64,000 nucleotides of DNA from Motilibacter rhizosphaerae (GTDB lineage: Bacteria; Actinomycetota; Actinomycetes; Motilibacterales; Motilibacteraceae). Location of the stretch: contig NZ_SGXD01000002.1 of the NCBI RefSeq assembly GCF_004216915.1, forward strand, positions 124,001 through 188,000, given 5' to 3'. Shown piece after piece: positions 1-7,899 of this stretch (the stretch's first letter is position 1; each line of letters begins with the position of its first letter). A program made the position numbers and the translations under genes. The notes beneath the pieces were generated by a model. It saw nothing but the letters and a program-made list of their open reading frames with translations. It did not search any database and had not been told where the DNA came from.

Positions 1-672
1 CCGGCCGATGCCGTCGTGGAACGCGATGACGTCCCCGCGGCGGACGTCGTGCAGGACGTGGTCAGCGACCTGCGACCCGGTGCCAGGACCGTCGCCGGGG
101 CCGCGCGCCACCGACCAGAGCAGCACGTCGTAGCCGAGCTCCGCAGCCAGGTGCAGGGCCGCGCCGTTGATGTCACCGCGCGGCGGCCGCAGGAAGCGCA
201 GCGGCACCTGGGTGACCTGCTCGATGGCGTCCTTGCCCCGCAGCATCTGCTCGCGCGTGGCCTCCAGGTCGGTGAAGGCGAAGTCCTCGTGGGTCCACGT
301 GTGGTTGCCGATCTCGTGGCCCGCCGCGACCGTCTGGCGCAGCAGCTCGGGGTAGCGCAGCGCCGCCCAGCCCATGACGTTGAAGGTCGCCCGCATGCCG
401 GCGTCGGCGAGCGCCTGGAGCACACGCGGAGTGAAGCTCGGGTGCGGCCCGTCGTCGAACGTCAGCGCCACGACGTCCTGCTCGGTCGGGACCGACCAGA
501 TGAGCCGCGCGGTGCCGAGGTGCGCGGTGCTCTCGAACGCCGCCTGGGAGGCCAGGTCGCGCGCGTGGCGCACCGCGGGGTCGTAGCGCTCCCCCTCGTA
601 GCCGCCGACCGCGCCCGCGGCGACGCCCGCCCCGGAGGAGCCGAGGCCGACGAGGAAGTCGCGCCGGTTCAC
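1..672 (-). CDS. Polysaccharide deacetylase, 3' end beyond window
   Basis: This encodes a NodB-type carbohydrate esterase (CE4 family), which removes acetyl groups from cell-wall or other polysaccharides outside the membrane. The reading frame stays open from a GTG at 672 to the window edge (224 codons). The N-terminus NRRDFLVG followed by a small-residue stretch looks like a twin-arginine export signal. The CE4 motifs are visible in order: TFDDGP (about residues 71-76, catalytic and metal Asp), NHTWTH (123-128, metal His pair) and RPPRGD (162-167). The GTG overlaps the TGA of the HIT gene by four bases (GTGA), so translation is probably coupled and thrS, HIT and deacetylase may form one operon. 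The C-terminus is outside the window. Confidence 0.9.
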   Translation of the reverse strand, partial: MNRRDFLVGLGSSGAGVAAGAVGGYEGERYDPAVRHARDLASQAAFESTAHLGTARLIWSVPTEQDVVALTFDDGPHPSFTPRVLQALADAGMRATFNVMGWAALRYPELLRQTVAAGHEIGNHTWTHEDFAFTDLEATREQMLRGKDAIEQVTQVPLRFLRPPRGDINGAALHLAAELGYDVLLWSVARGPGDGPGTGSQVADHVLHDVRRGDVIAFHDGIGR

Positions 673-1190
673 GCGCCCCACGCCTCCGCGAGCAGGGCGC
701 GCGTGTCCGCCAGCAGCTGCGGCAGCACCCGAGTCCGCGCGACCACGGGCATGAAGTTGGTGTCGCCGCCCCAGCGCGGCACCACGTGCTGGTGCAGGTG
801 CGCCGCGATCCCGGCACCGGCGACGGAGCCCTGGTTCATGCCGACGTTGAAGCCGTGGGCGGCGCTGACGGCGCGCACCGTCGTCATGCAGCGCTTGGTG
901 AACGCCGAGAACTCCGCGGTCTCCGCGCCCTCGAGCAGCTCGGTGTAGTCGGCGATGTGGCGGTACGGCACCACCAGCAGGTGCCCCGCGTTGTAGGGGT
1001 AGAGGTTGAGCACCGCGTAGACGTGCTCGCCGCGCGCGACGACCAGGCCGTCCTCGTCGGACTGGCCGGGGATGCGGCAGAACGGGCACGCCTCGTCCTC
1101 GCCCGAGCCGGACGGCTTCCCCTCCCCGCGGATGTACGCCATCCGGTGCGGGGTCCAGAGGCGCTCGAAGGCGTCCGGCTCGAGCGCCAC
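669..1190 (-). CDS. HIT-family nucleotide hydrolase/phosphorylase
   Basis: This 173-residue histidine-triad protein acts on nucleotides such as AMP-linked substrates or Ap4A; the exact substrate cannot be told. The triad lies near the C-terminus in HLHQHVVPRW. An upstream CPFC and a later H may form the zinc site seen in Ap4A-phosphorylase-like members. Translation starts at GTG 1190, two bases after the thrS stop, and the stop overlaps the start of the deacetylase. The thrS-HIT order is common in actinobacteria, which supports a housekeeping role. Confidence 0.9.
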   Translation of the reverse strand: MALEPDAFERLWTPHRMAYIRGEGKPSGSGEDEACPFCRIPGQSDEDGLVVARGEHVYAVLNLYPYNAGHLLVVPYRHIADYTELLEGAETAEFSAFTKRCMTTVRAVSAAHGFNVGMNQGSVAGAGIAAHLHQHVVPRWGGDTNFMPVVARTRVLPQLLADTRALLAEAWGA

Positions 1191-1192
1191 GG

Positions 1193-3154
1193 TCAGCGCC
1201 GCTCGGCGATCGCGGCGACGATCTCGGCGACCGCGTCGTCGACGGGGACGCCGTTGTTCTGCTCGCCGCTGCGGTAGCGGAACGACACGGCACCCTTGGC
1301 CACGTCGTCGTCGCCGGCGATGAGCATGTACGGCACCTTCTGCTTCTGCGCGGTCCGGATCTTCTTCTGCATCCGGTCATCGGACGCGTCGACGTCGACG
1401 CGTACGCCCTGGGACCTGAGCTTCGCGGCCACGTCCTGCAGGTAGCCCACGTGCGCGTCGCTGATCGGGATGCCGACGACCTGCACGGGCGCGAGCCACG
1501 CGGGGAACGCACCCGCGTAGTGCTCGAGCAGCACGGCGAAGAACCGCTCGACGGAGCCGAAGAGCGCGCGGTGGATCATCACCGGGCGCTGCCGGGTGCC
1601 GTCGGCCGCCTGGTACTCCAGGTCGAAGCGCTCGGGCAGGTTGAGGTCGACCTGGATGGTCGACATCTGCCAGGTGCGGCCGATGGCGTCCCTGGCCTGC
1701 ACGGAGATCTTCGGTCCGTAGAACGCGGCGCCGCCCTCGTCGAGGACGAGCTCCAGGCCCTGCTTCTCGGCGGCGACGCGCAGGGCGTCGGTGGCCTCGG
1801 CCCAGACCTCGTCGGTGCCGATGGACTTCTCCGGGTCGCGCGTGGACAGCTCGAGGTAGAAGTCGTCGAGGCCGTAGTCGCGCAGCAGGTCCAGCACGAA
1901 GCTCAGCAGCGAGTCGAGCTCGTCGGGGACCTGCTCGAGGGTGCAGTAGATGTGCGCGTCGTCCTGGGTGAAGCCGCGGGCGCGGGTGAGGCCCTGCACG
2001 ACGCCGGACTTCTCGTAGCGGTAGACCGTGCCGAACTCGAACAGCCGCAGCGGGAGCTCGCGGTAGGACCGGCCCCGGGCGCGGAAGACCAGGTTGTGCA
2101 TGGGGCAGTTCATGGGCTTGAGGTAGTAGCGCTGGCCCTCGTCGAGCTCCATGGGCGGGTACATGCCCTCGGCGTACCAGTCGAGGTGGCCCGAGACCTC
2201 GAACAGCTTGCCCTTGGTCAGGTGCGGGGTGTTGACGAAGGAGTAGCCCGCCTCCTCGTGCCGCCGGCGGGAGTAGTCCTCCATCACCCGGCGGATGATG
2301 CCGCCGCGGGGGTGGAAGACCGCGAGCCCCGAGCCGATCTCGTCGGGGAACGAGAACAGGTCGAGCTCGGCGCCCAGGCGGCGGTGGTCGCGCTTCTCCG
2401 CCTCGACGAGGAAGGCGAGGTGCTCCTTGAGCGCGTCGCGCGACTCCCACGCGGTCCCGTAGATGCGCTGCAGCTGCGGGTTCTTCTCGCTCCCGCGCCA
2501 GTAGGCCGCCGCGGTGCGCTGCAGCGCGAAGGCGGGGATGTGCCGGGTGGTGGGGACGTGCGGGCCGCGGCAGAGGTCCTTCCACGCGGTCGAGCCGTCG
2601 CGCTTGAGGTTGTCGTAGATCGTCAGCTCGCCGCCGCCGACCTCGACGGACTCGCCGCTGTCGCCGCCGCCCTTGAGCCCGATGAGCTCGAGCTTGTACG
2701 GCTCCGAGGCCAGCTCCGCGCGCGCCTCGTCCTCGGTCACCACGCGGCGGCGGAAGGCCTGGCCCTCCTTCTGGATGGCCTGCATGCGCTTCTCCAGTGC
2801 CTGCAGGTCCTCCGGGGTGAACGGCTGCGCCACGTCGAAGTCGTAGTAGAACCCGTTGGCCACGGGCGGGCCGATGCCGAGCTTCGCCTCGGGGTGCGCG
2901 TCCTGCACGGCCTGGGCGAGCACGTGGGCGGCCGAGTGGCGCACCACCATGCGGCCGTCGGGCTCGTCAGCGCGCACCGGCTCGACCACGTCGCCGTCGG
3001 CCAGCTCGTGGGAGAGGTCGCGCAGCACGCCGTTGACCCGGGCCACCACGACCGCGCGGTCCTCGCCGATGACGTCCGCGGCGGTCGTCCCCTCCGCCAC
3101 CTCGCGCTCGGCCCGCTCGGCAGGGGTCGCGACGGTGATGCGGAGGTTCGGCAC
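1193..3154 (-). CDS. thrS: Threonine--tRNA ligase
   Basis: Threonyl-tRNA synthetase charges tRNA-Thr in the cytoplasm. The 653 residues match the usual bacterial length and domain order: TGS domain (about 1-60), editing domain with HSAAHVL (from about residue 73), class II catalytic core with the MNCPMHN motif and zinc ligands, motif 3 around GSVERF, and a C-terminal anticodon-binding domain ending in [10 protein letters not shown]. The start is a GTG at 3154. No T-box-like leader is visible in the roughly 80 bases before it; a terminator hairpin for the upstream tRNA lies there instead. HIT and deacetylase genes follow immediately. Confidence 0.97.
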   Translation of the reverse strand: MPNLRITVATPAERAEREVAEGTTAADVIGEDRAVVVARVNGVLRDLSHELADGDVVEPVRADEPDGRMVVRHSAAHVLAQAVQDAHPEAKLGIGPPVANGFYYDFDVAQPFTPEDLQALEKRMQAIQKEGQAFRRRVVTEDEARAELASEPYKLELIGLKGGGDSGESVEVGGGELTIYDNLKRDGSTAWKDLCRGPHVPTTRHIPAFALQRTAAAYWRGSEKNPQLQRIYGTAWESRDALKEHLAFLVEAEKRDHRRLGAELDLFSFPDEIGSGLAVFHPRGGIIRRVMEDYSRRRHEEAGYSFVNTPHLTKGKLFEVSGHLDWYAEGMYPPMELDEGQRYYLKPMNCPMHNLVFRARGRSYRELPLRLFEFGTVYRYEKSGVVQGLTRARGFTQDDAHIYCTLEQVPDELDSLLSFVLDLLRDYGLDDFYLELSTRDPEKSIGTDEVWAEATDALRVAAEKQGLELVLDEGGAAFYGPKISVQARDAIGRTWQMSTIQVDLNLPERFDLEYQAADGTRQRPVMIHRALFGSVERFFAVLLEHYAGAFPAWLAPVQVVGIPISDAHVGYLQDVAAKLRSQGVRVDVDASDDRMQKKIRTAQKQKVPYMLIAGDDDVAKGAVSFRYRSGEQNNGVPVDDAVAEIVAAIAERR

Positions 3155-3235
3155 GGCAGGGCCCTTCGGCGTACGGCGTTGTCGGTCGCCCTCAGCCTAG
3201 CGATGCCGCTCGGGGCGCAGGGGGGCTGACGTGCG

Positions 3236-3266
3236 ACGAGGCCCGTCCTTCGCGGACGGGCCTCGT
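3236..3266 (-). terminator. Hairpin terminator after tRNA-Val(CAC)
   Basis: A 13-bp perfect stem (3236-3248 with 3254-3266) closes a five-base loop, 11 bases past the 3' end of tRNA-Val on the same strand and upstream of thrS. There is no long T run, as is usual in GC-rich actinobacteria. It probably ends the tRNA transcript. Confidence 0.75.
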
Positions 3267-3276
3267 GCGCCGGGGG

Positions 3277-3348
3277 TGGGCGATCGCGGTTTCGAACCGC
3301 GGACCTCTTCGGTGTGAACGAAGCGCTCTCCCACTGAGCTAATCGCCC
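3277..3348 (-). tRNA. tRNA-Val (anticodon CAC)
   Basis: A complete 72-nt cloverleaf can be folded by hand: acceptor GGGCGAT/ATCGCCC, D arm GCTC/GAGC, anticodon stem CTTCG/CGAAG with loop TTCACAC (anticodon CAC, reads GUG) and T stem CGCGG/CCGCG. CCA is not encoded. The acceptor and D arm are identical to those of tRNA-Val(GAC) at 5626-5697; the two differ in the anticodon and T arms. Confidence 0.97.
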
Positions 3349-3360
3349 GGCGTGGCGCAC

Positions 3361-3366
3361 ACTCTA
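3361..3366 (-). promoter_or_regulatory. -10 box of tRNA-Val(CAC)
   Basis: TAGAGT on the minus strand ends 12 bases before the tRNA 5' end. The same hexamer precedes the tRNA-Gly cluster at 5398. It includes the TAG stop codon of the PGPGW protein gene. No clear -35 box is visible. Confidence 0.5.
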
Positions 3367-3756
3367 GCGCACGAGCGGGACGGCCTCGGGCACCCAGCCG
3401 GGGGTGCCGAGCAGGCGCAGCACGACGACGGCGACCCCGAGCAGGACCACCAGCCCGACCGCCCCGACCAGCGCGCGGCCGAGCGGGGAGCGCCCCCGCA
3501 CCCAGGCGGCCCACGCGTCGAGGAGGGCGCGCAGGCGCCCGAGCAGCCGCTCGGCCCAGACGAACTCCGTCGAGAGCACGCCGAGCCCGAGGATGACGAC
3601 GAGCCAGCCCGGCCCGGGCAGCGGGACGAGCGCGAGCCCGCCGCCCACGAGCAGCAGGCCGACGAGCGTGACGACCGCGCGCCACGCCGAGCGCTTCCAC
3701 CGGCTCCCCTGCGTGGCCCGGTCGCGCCAGAGGACGTACCGTTGGCGCCGGGACAT
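3364..3756 (-). CDS. PGPGW-motif membrane protein (TIGR02611-like)
   Basis: This small membrane protein of unknown function has one or two hydrophobic segments containing the signature LPGPGWLVVILGLGVLS, then a basic segment and a C-terminal hydrophobic stretch. I place the start at ATG 3756 (MSRRQRYVLW, 130 residues). The frame stays open upstream to 3984, but that 76-residue extension is low-complexity and would overlap the whole space before the divergent SsgA-like gene. Family members occur widely in actinobacteria. The stop codon doubles as part of the tRNA-Val promoter. Confidence 0.75.
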   Translation of the reverse strand: MSRRQRYVLWRDRATQGSRWKRSAWRAVVTLVGLLLVGGGLALVPLPGPGWLVVILGLGVLSTEFVWAERLLGRLRALLDAWAAWVRGRSPLGRALVGAVGLVVLLGVAVVVLRLLGTPGWVPEAVPLVR

Positions 3757-3983
3757 CGACGGGGATGTCGGCGTGGGCAGGACCGCAGGCGCGAGAGCGC
3801 CGGCCTCGGCCCGCTCGGGATCCCCCACGCCGTCCCCCCTCCAGCTCGTCCGGAGCGTCCTGGCCAGCGTATCCGGGGCCGGCAGCGTTTCGCCGTCTCC
3901 GGGGAGGGGCAGCCATTCCTCGTGGCCTGCAGCGGCCAGCCTCCGGGCGACGCAGCAGTCCGCCGTGACAAGGGTGTCAGGCA

Positions 3984-4436
3984 ATGAAGCTGTCGATCCG
4001 GAAGGGCCGGAAGATGGACCGCCGTCCTACCGCTCAGGTGACCTGCGACCTCGAGGTGCGGCTCGTCGTGCCCGGGGAGACCTCGCTCCCCGTCCCCGTG
4101 AGCCTCGCCTACGACTCCTCCGACCCGTACGCCGTCTCCGCCCGGTTCCGCACCGGTGCGCACGGCGTCGACTGGGTGTTCGCCCGCGAGCTGCTCAGCG
4201 CCGGGGTGAACCGCCCGGTCGGGCAGGGCGACGTGCGCGTCTGGCCCGGCGCCGGCCCGGACGACGACGAGGTCGTCTACATCGCGCTCTCCTCCCCCGA
4301 CGGCCGCGCCCTGCTCGAGGCCCCGGCCCGCGAGCTGCGCGACTTCGTCGCCCGCACGGCGCTCGTCGTGCCCCCCGGCGAGGAGAGCCGCCACCTCGAC
4401 ATGGACTCGACGCTCGCGGCGCTGCTCCAGGCCTGA
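3984..4436 (+). CDS. SsgA/SsgB-family sporulation and cell division protein
   Basis: SsgA-like proteins are found only in actinobacteria, chiefly morphologically complex ones, where SsgB helps place FtsZ at sporulation septa and paralogs act in septation and wall remodelling. The 150-residue product has the family pattern: CDLEVRLVVPGE near the N-terminus, a SLAYDSSDPYAV core, DWVFARELL, and a C-terminal half with FVARTALVVPPGEE. A second in-frame ATG at 4014 (MDRRPTAQV) could be the real start. I cannot tell SsgB from other paralogs. The gene diverges from the PGPGW membrane protein. Confidence 0.88.
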   Translation: MKLSIRKGRKMDRRPTAQVTCDLEVRLVVPGETSLPVPVSLAYDSSDPYAVSARFRTGAHGVDWVFARELLSAGVNRPVGQGDVRVWPGAGPDDDEVVYIALSSPDGRALLEAPARELRDFVARTALVVPPGEESRHLDMDSTLAALLQA

Positions 4437-4463
4437 GAGGGCCTGTACCGCCGCGACGGATCG

Positions 4464-5300
4464 CTACGCGTCCGGCTCCTCCGCGACCCGGGCGGCGTAC
4501 GCGGCGGCAGCCGACCGACCCAGCGGCCCCACCGCCACCTCCCTGCCGTCCACCCGGACGGCGGGGAGCACGTCGCGCGTCGACGACGTGATGAGCACCT
4601 CGTCCGCGGTCCGCAGCACGTCGTACGCCAGCACCTCCTCCTCGACGACGCCCAGGTCGAGGAGCACCTCGCGCGTGACGCCGGCGAGGCACCCGCTCGA
4701 CAGCGGCGGGGTGAGCAGCCGGCCACCGACGGCCACGAGGACGTTCGACCCCGTCCCCTCGCACAGTTCGCCCCGGGTGTTCGCCAGCACGGCCTCGCCG
4801 GCCCCCGCGGCGTGCGCGGCCGCGAGCGCGACGGCGTTCTCGGCGTACGACGTGCTCTTGACGCCGGCCAGCGGCGAGCGCTCGTTGCGCACCCACGGGA
4901 CGGTGGCCAGTGCCACGGGGTCCGGGGTCCCACCTCCGGGGGCCAGGGCGAGGAGGAGCGTGGGAGGCCCGTCCCCGCGCTGCGAGCCCAGGGGGCCCGG
5001 CCCCGAGGTCCAGGTGATGCGCAGCCGGTGCGGACCGGTGCTCGGCACGACACCGAGCAGCTCGGCGACGGCGCTGCGGACCACGGCAGCCTCCGGCTCG
5101 GGCAGGCCGAGCGCGGCGGCGGAGCGCGCGAGCCGGGCGAGGTGGCGGGTCAGCGAGACCGGGACGCCACCGCGGACGGCCAGCGTCTCGAAGACACCGT
5201 CGCCCACGGTGAAGCCGTGGTCGAGGACCCCGACGCGGGCCTCCTCCGCCGGCAGCACCACGCCGTCGAGCCACACCACGACCCCGCTGCTGGCGCCCAT
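4464..5300 (-). CDS. Class IV aminotransferase, 4-amino-4-deoxychorismate lyase-like (PabC)
   Basis: This PLP enzyme of the BCAT/PabC fold (278 residues) probably releases pyruvate from aminodeoxychorismate to give p-aminobenzoate for folate; D-amino-acid or branched-chain aminotransferase activity is the alternative. The N-terminus VVVWLDGVVLP, HGFTVGDGVFET, the lysine segment VKSTSYAENAVALA (probable PLP Lys), ELCEGTGSNVLV and EVLITSSTRDVLP fit the family. The start is ATG 5300, eight bases after GGAGG. The frame stays open further upstream but would run through three tRNA genes, so longer starts are rejected. Confidence 0.85.
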   Translation of the reverse strand: MGASSGVVVWLDGVVLPAEEARVGVLDHGFTVGDGVFETLAVRGGVPVSLTRHLARLARSAAALGLPEPEAAVVRSAVAELLGVVPSTGPHRLRITWTSGPGPLGSQRGDGPPTLLLALAPGGGTPDPVALATVPWVRNERSPLAGVKSTSYAENAVALAAAHAAGAGEAVLANTRGELCEGTGSNVLVAVGGRLLTPPLSSGCLAGVTREVLLDLGVVEEEVLAYDVLRTADEVLITSSTRDVLPAVRVDGREVAVGPLGRSAAAAYAARVAEEPDA

Positions 5301-5397
5301 GGTCCCCTCCTCCGAGCCGGTCCCGACAGTAGCGGCGAGGGGCGACCAGCAGGTGGGACACGGGCGACCGAGGTCGCGAGCACTGTCGGCCGTGGGG

Positions 5398-5403
5398 TAG
5401 AGT
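5398..5403 (+). promoter_or_regulatory. -10 box of tRNA Gly-Cys-Val cluster
   Basis: TAGAGT lies 41 bases before tRNA-Gly and matches the -10 box of tRNA-Val(CAC). The -35 region is not convincing. It probably drives all three tRNAs. Confidence 0.4.
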
Positions 5404-5444
5404 TCCACTCGCTTCGCCGCGAGGGGGACCTCGCGACAGGGCAT

Positions 5445-5517
5445 GCGGACGTGGCTCAGTTGGTAGAGCATCACCTTGCCAAGGTGAGGGTCGCGGGTTC
5501 GAATCCCGTCGTCCGCT
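5445..5517 (+). tRNA. tRNA-Gly (anticodon GCC)
   Basis: A 73-nt cloverleaf with acceptor GCGGACG/CGTCCGC, anticodon stem TCACC/GGTGA and loop TTGCCAA (anticodon GCC), and T loop TTCGAAT. No CCA is encoded. It is the first of three tandem tRNAs. Confidence 0.97.
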
Positions 5518-5549
5518 CGGAGAGGTCGGGGAGACCCGGGCCTCGACTC

Positions 5550-5620
5550 GGTGGAGTGGCCGAGAGGCGAGGCAACGGCCTGCAAAGCCGTCTACACGGG
5601 TTCAAATCCCGTCTCCACCT
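5550..5620 (+). tRNA. tRNA-Cys (anticodon GCA)
   Basis: A 71-nt cloverleaf with acceptor GGTGGAG/CTCCACC, anticodon stem ACGGC/GCCGT with loop CTGCAAA (anticodon GCA), and T arm ACGGG/CCCGT. No CCA is encoded. Confidence 0.96.
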
Positions 5621-5625
5621 CGCAC

Positions 5626-5697
5626 GGGCGATTAGCTCAGTGGGAGAGCGCTTCCTTGACACGGAAGAGGTCACTGGTTCAATCCCAGTATCGCCCA
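5626..5697 (+). tRNA. tRNA-Val (anticodon GAC)
   Basis: A 72-nt cloverleaf with acceptor GGGCGAT/ATCGCCC and anticodon stem CTTCC/GGAAG with loop TTGACAC (anticodon GAC). The 5' half is nearly identical to tRNA-Val(CAC) at 3277-3348. It is only five bases after tRNA-Cys, so the tRNAs are co-transcribed. Confidence 0.97.
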
Positions 5698-5703
5698 CGC
5701 CCG

Positions 5704-5739
5704 ACGACAGCCCCCGTCCACCAGGACGGGGGCTGTCGT
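5704..5739 (+). terminator. Strong hairpin terminator after tRNA cluster
   Basis: A perfect 16-bp stem (5704-5719 with 5724-5739) and four-base loop begin seven bases after tRNA-Val(GAC). The hairpin ends the tRNA transcript and abuts the amidohydrolase remnant on the other strand. Confidence 0.85.
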
Positions 5740-6001
5740 GCGTCCGTCCGGCCCCGCCTCCGCGTCCCACTCGTGGACCGTCTCCCCGCCGACGAGGACC
5801 CGCAGCGCAGGCGACCCCAGCTCCAGCGGGTCGCCGGACCACAGGACCACGTCGCCGTCGAGCCCAGGGCGCCGATCCGGTCGCCGACGCCGAGCATGGC
5901 GGCGGTGTTCACCGCGACGGCACGCAGGGCGGTCTCGCCGCAGGCCCTGGCGCACGGCGAGCGCGGCCTGCAGCACCAGCAGGTCGACGGGCACACAGCG
6001 G
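5740..6001 (-). pseudogene. Amidohydrolase C-terminal remnant
   Basis: Two minus-strand frames together spell the C-terminal part of a metal-dependent amidohydrolase (imidazolonepropionase-like). PVDLLVLQAALAVRQGL (about 5994-5940) is followed in a second frame by ETALRAVAVNTAAMLGVG (about 5945-5865), then in the first frame again by DGDVVLWSGDPLELG and ALRVLVGGETVHEWD. At least two frameshifts and loss of the whole N-terminal metal-binding part mean it cannot make an active enzyme. It begins directly after the stop codon of the S9 peptidase. Sequencing error could explain the shifts but not the missing N-terminus. Confidence 0.75.
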
Positions 6002-6003
6002 GA

Positions 6004-7899
6004 TCAGCCCGCGGCCTCCACCGCAAGGTGGGTGGTCAGCCACGCGACGACCTCGCGCACGAAGCGCACCCTGTTGGGCGTCGCGAGGAGCTCGTGCCCC
6101 TCCCCCTCGAACAGCAGGAACCGGTGCGGGACAGCACGTTCGGCCAAGGCCGCGACGACCTGCCTCGCCTCGCCGACCGGGACGTTGGTGTCGCCCGCGC
6201 CGTGCACGACCAGCAGCGGTGCGCGCAGGCGGTCGATGGACGTCATGGGCGACAGCGCGCGCAGGAGGTCGGCATCGCGGTCGGGGTCGCCGTACTTCGA
6301 GACAGCGGCTGCGGCGATGGCGGGCTCGGTGTCGCGGAAGAACGTGAGCAGGTCGCTCATCCCGCAGACGTCGACCCCGGCGGCGAACAGGTCCGGGTGC
6401 GCGACCAGCGCCGCCAGCGTGAGGTAGCCGCCGTACGACCGCCCCATGACGGCGACCCGCCCGGGCTGGGCGGCGCCGGACGCCACGAGGAAGCGCGCCG
6501 CGGACGCGACGTCATCGATCGCCGCCCACCGCCCGTCGAGATCGTCAGCCGTGCTGAAGGTGCGGCCGAACCCGCTGCTGCCACGGACGTTCAGCGCGAA
6601 GACCGCGACGCCGGAGGCCGCGAGCGACTGGAACAGCGAGCTGTAGACCGGGCGCTCCTGCGCCTCGGGGCCGCCGTGCAGGTAGACGACCGCCGCGCCC
6701 CCCTCGCCCGTGGTGGGCGCGTAGAACCAGCCGCTGATCTCGAGCCCGTCGGTGCTCGCGTAGGTCCGCAGCTCCGGCGCCGCCAGCTGCTCCAGCGGGG
6801 CGCGCCCGCTCGAGGCGGCCGGGGAGCCGAAGACGACCGCGCCGTCGCTGGAGAGCGGTTCGGCGACGCCGTAGTCGAGCGTGAGCAGCCACACCCCGCG
6901 CGGGTCGGCGTAGCCCTCGCAGGTCGCGAGGACGCCACCGTCGCGGGCCCCGCCCGCGGGCAGGAGGTCGACCTCGCTCACGACGTCACGCGGAGCGTCG
7001 AGCGGGTGGGCCTGGCCGCTGGCCAGCTCGAGGACGGTGAGGTCCGAGCAGCCGGAGTGCACGTTCCACACCAGCACGGCCTCGGTCGTCCCCGCGTCGA
7101 GGACGGCGAGGTCGAGGTCCGCCGGTCGCTGCGCGACGACGCGGGCGGGCCCGCTCCCCCGCTCCGGCCCCGTCAGGTCGTGGGCGACGAGCGCGGAGTG
7201 CTCCCGGCCCCGGCTGCTCACGGCGTACGCGGTGGTGGCGTCGGCGGACAGGCAGCCCGTGTCGGAGCTGCCGGGGCCGGCGCCGGCATCGAGGACGCGG
7301 CGCTCGCCGCTCGCGGTGTCGAGCAGCTCGAGGTGGCGCGAGGTGCGGCGCCCGCTGCGGACGAGCGCCGCGCGCCCGTCGTCGCTGACGTCGAGCAGCG
7401 CGAGCAGCGGGCCCGTGGCCAGCTCGCTGCGCTTGCCCGTCGCCACCTCGACGAGGAGCAGGGTCGCGGTCCCCTCCTCGTCGACCTCGGTCGCGAGCAG
7501 CCGGCCGTCGGCGGCCCACGGGCCGCGGAGCCCCGGGGACCAGGTCGCGGAGCGGCCGGTCGAGAGCGGGCGCGGCTCCCCCCCGGTCGCCGGCACCGCC
7601 CACAGCTCGGTCCGGGAGGCGTCGAGCACCTGGACGCAGAGCACGAGGTCCTCGCCGTCCGGGCTCCACGTCACCGCGCGGACGGCGGGGAACGGCGCCT
7701 GCACGAGGTGCGGGTAGACCGCCCGCAGCGAGCGCACCCAGACCTGCGGGCGGCCCCCGCGGTCGGAGACGAACGCGACGCACTCCCCGTCGGGCGAGGC
7801 TGCGGGCGACCAGCTCGCGTAGACGTCCTCGGGGACGGTGTCGCGCACCGCCTCGACGACGACGACCTCCCCGCTGGTGCCCGGAGGGGCAGCCCTCAC
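6004..7899 (-). CDS. S9-family prolyl oligopeptidase-like serine peptidase
   Basis: This 631-residue protein has a WD/PD40-type beta-propeller (roughly residues 15-370, with repeats such as ASWSPAASPDGECVAFVSD and AVTWSPDGEDLVL) followed by an alpha/beta-hydrolase domain. The nucleophile is in GRSYGGYL, the Asp in HGAGDTNVP and the His in EGEGHEL. No signal peptide is evident, so it probably acts on short peptides in the cytoplasm. I chose GTG 7899 because it overlaps the TGA of the upstream gene by four bases (GTGA). An open frame upstream reads arginine-rich nonsense. The pseudogene remnant follows its stop. Confidence 0.88.
   Translation of the reverse strand: MRAAPPGTSGEVVVVEAVRDTVPEDVYASWSPAASPDGECVAFVSDRGGRPQVWVRSLRAVYPHLVQAPFPAVRAVTWSPDGEDLVLCVQVLDASRTELWAVPATGGEPRPLSTGRSATWSPGLRGPWAADGRLLATEVDEEGTATLLLVEVATGKRSELATGPLLALLDVSDDGRAALVRSGRRTSRHLELLDTASGERRVLDAGAGPGSSDTGCLSADATTAYAVSSRGREHSALVAHDLTGPERGSGPARVVAQRPADLDLAVLDAGTTEAVLVWNVHSGCSDLTVLELASGQAHPLDAPRDVVSEVDLLPAGGARDGGVLATCEGYADPRGVWLLTLDYGVAEPLSSDGAVVFGSPAASSGRAPLEQLAAPELRTYASTDGLEISGWFYAPTTGEGGAAVVYLHGGPEAQERPVYSSLFQSLAASGVAVFALNVRGSSGFGRTFSTADDLDGRWAAIDDVASAARFLVASGAAQPGRVAVMGRSYGGYLTLAALVAHPDLFAAGVDVCGMSDLLTFFRDTEPAIAAAAVSKYGDPDRDADLLRALSPMTSIDRLRAPLLVVHGAGDTNVPVGEARQVVAALAERAVPHRFLLFEGEGHELLATPNRVRFVREVVAWLTTHLAVEAAG

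Noticed and set aside
3277-5697. Two near-identical tRNA-Val genes as possible att sites of an integrated element
   Set aside because: They have different anticodons and T arms, and the DNA between them holds ordinary genes with no integrase.
4812-6347. Long plus-strand frame across the tRNA cluster
   Set aside because: It runs through three tRNA genes and a terminator, so it cannot be a protein gene.
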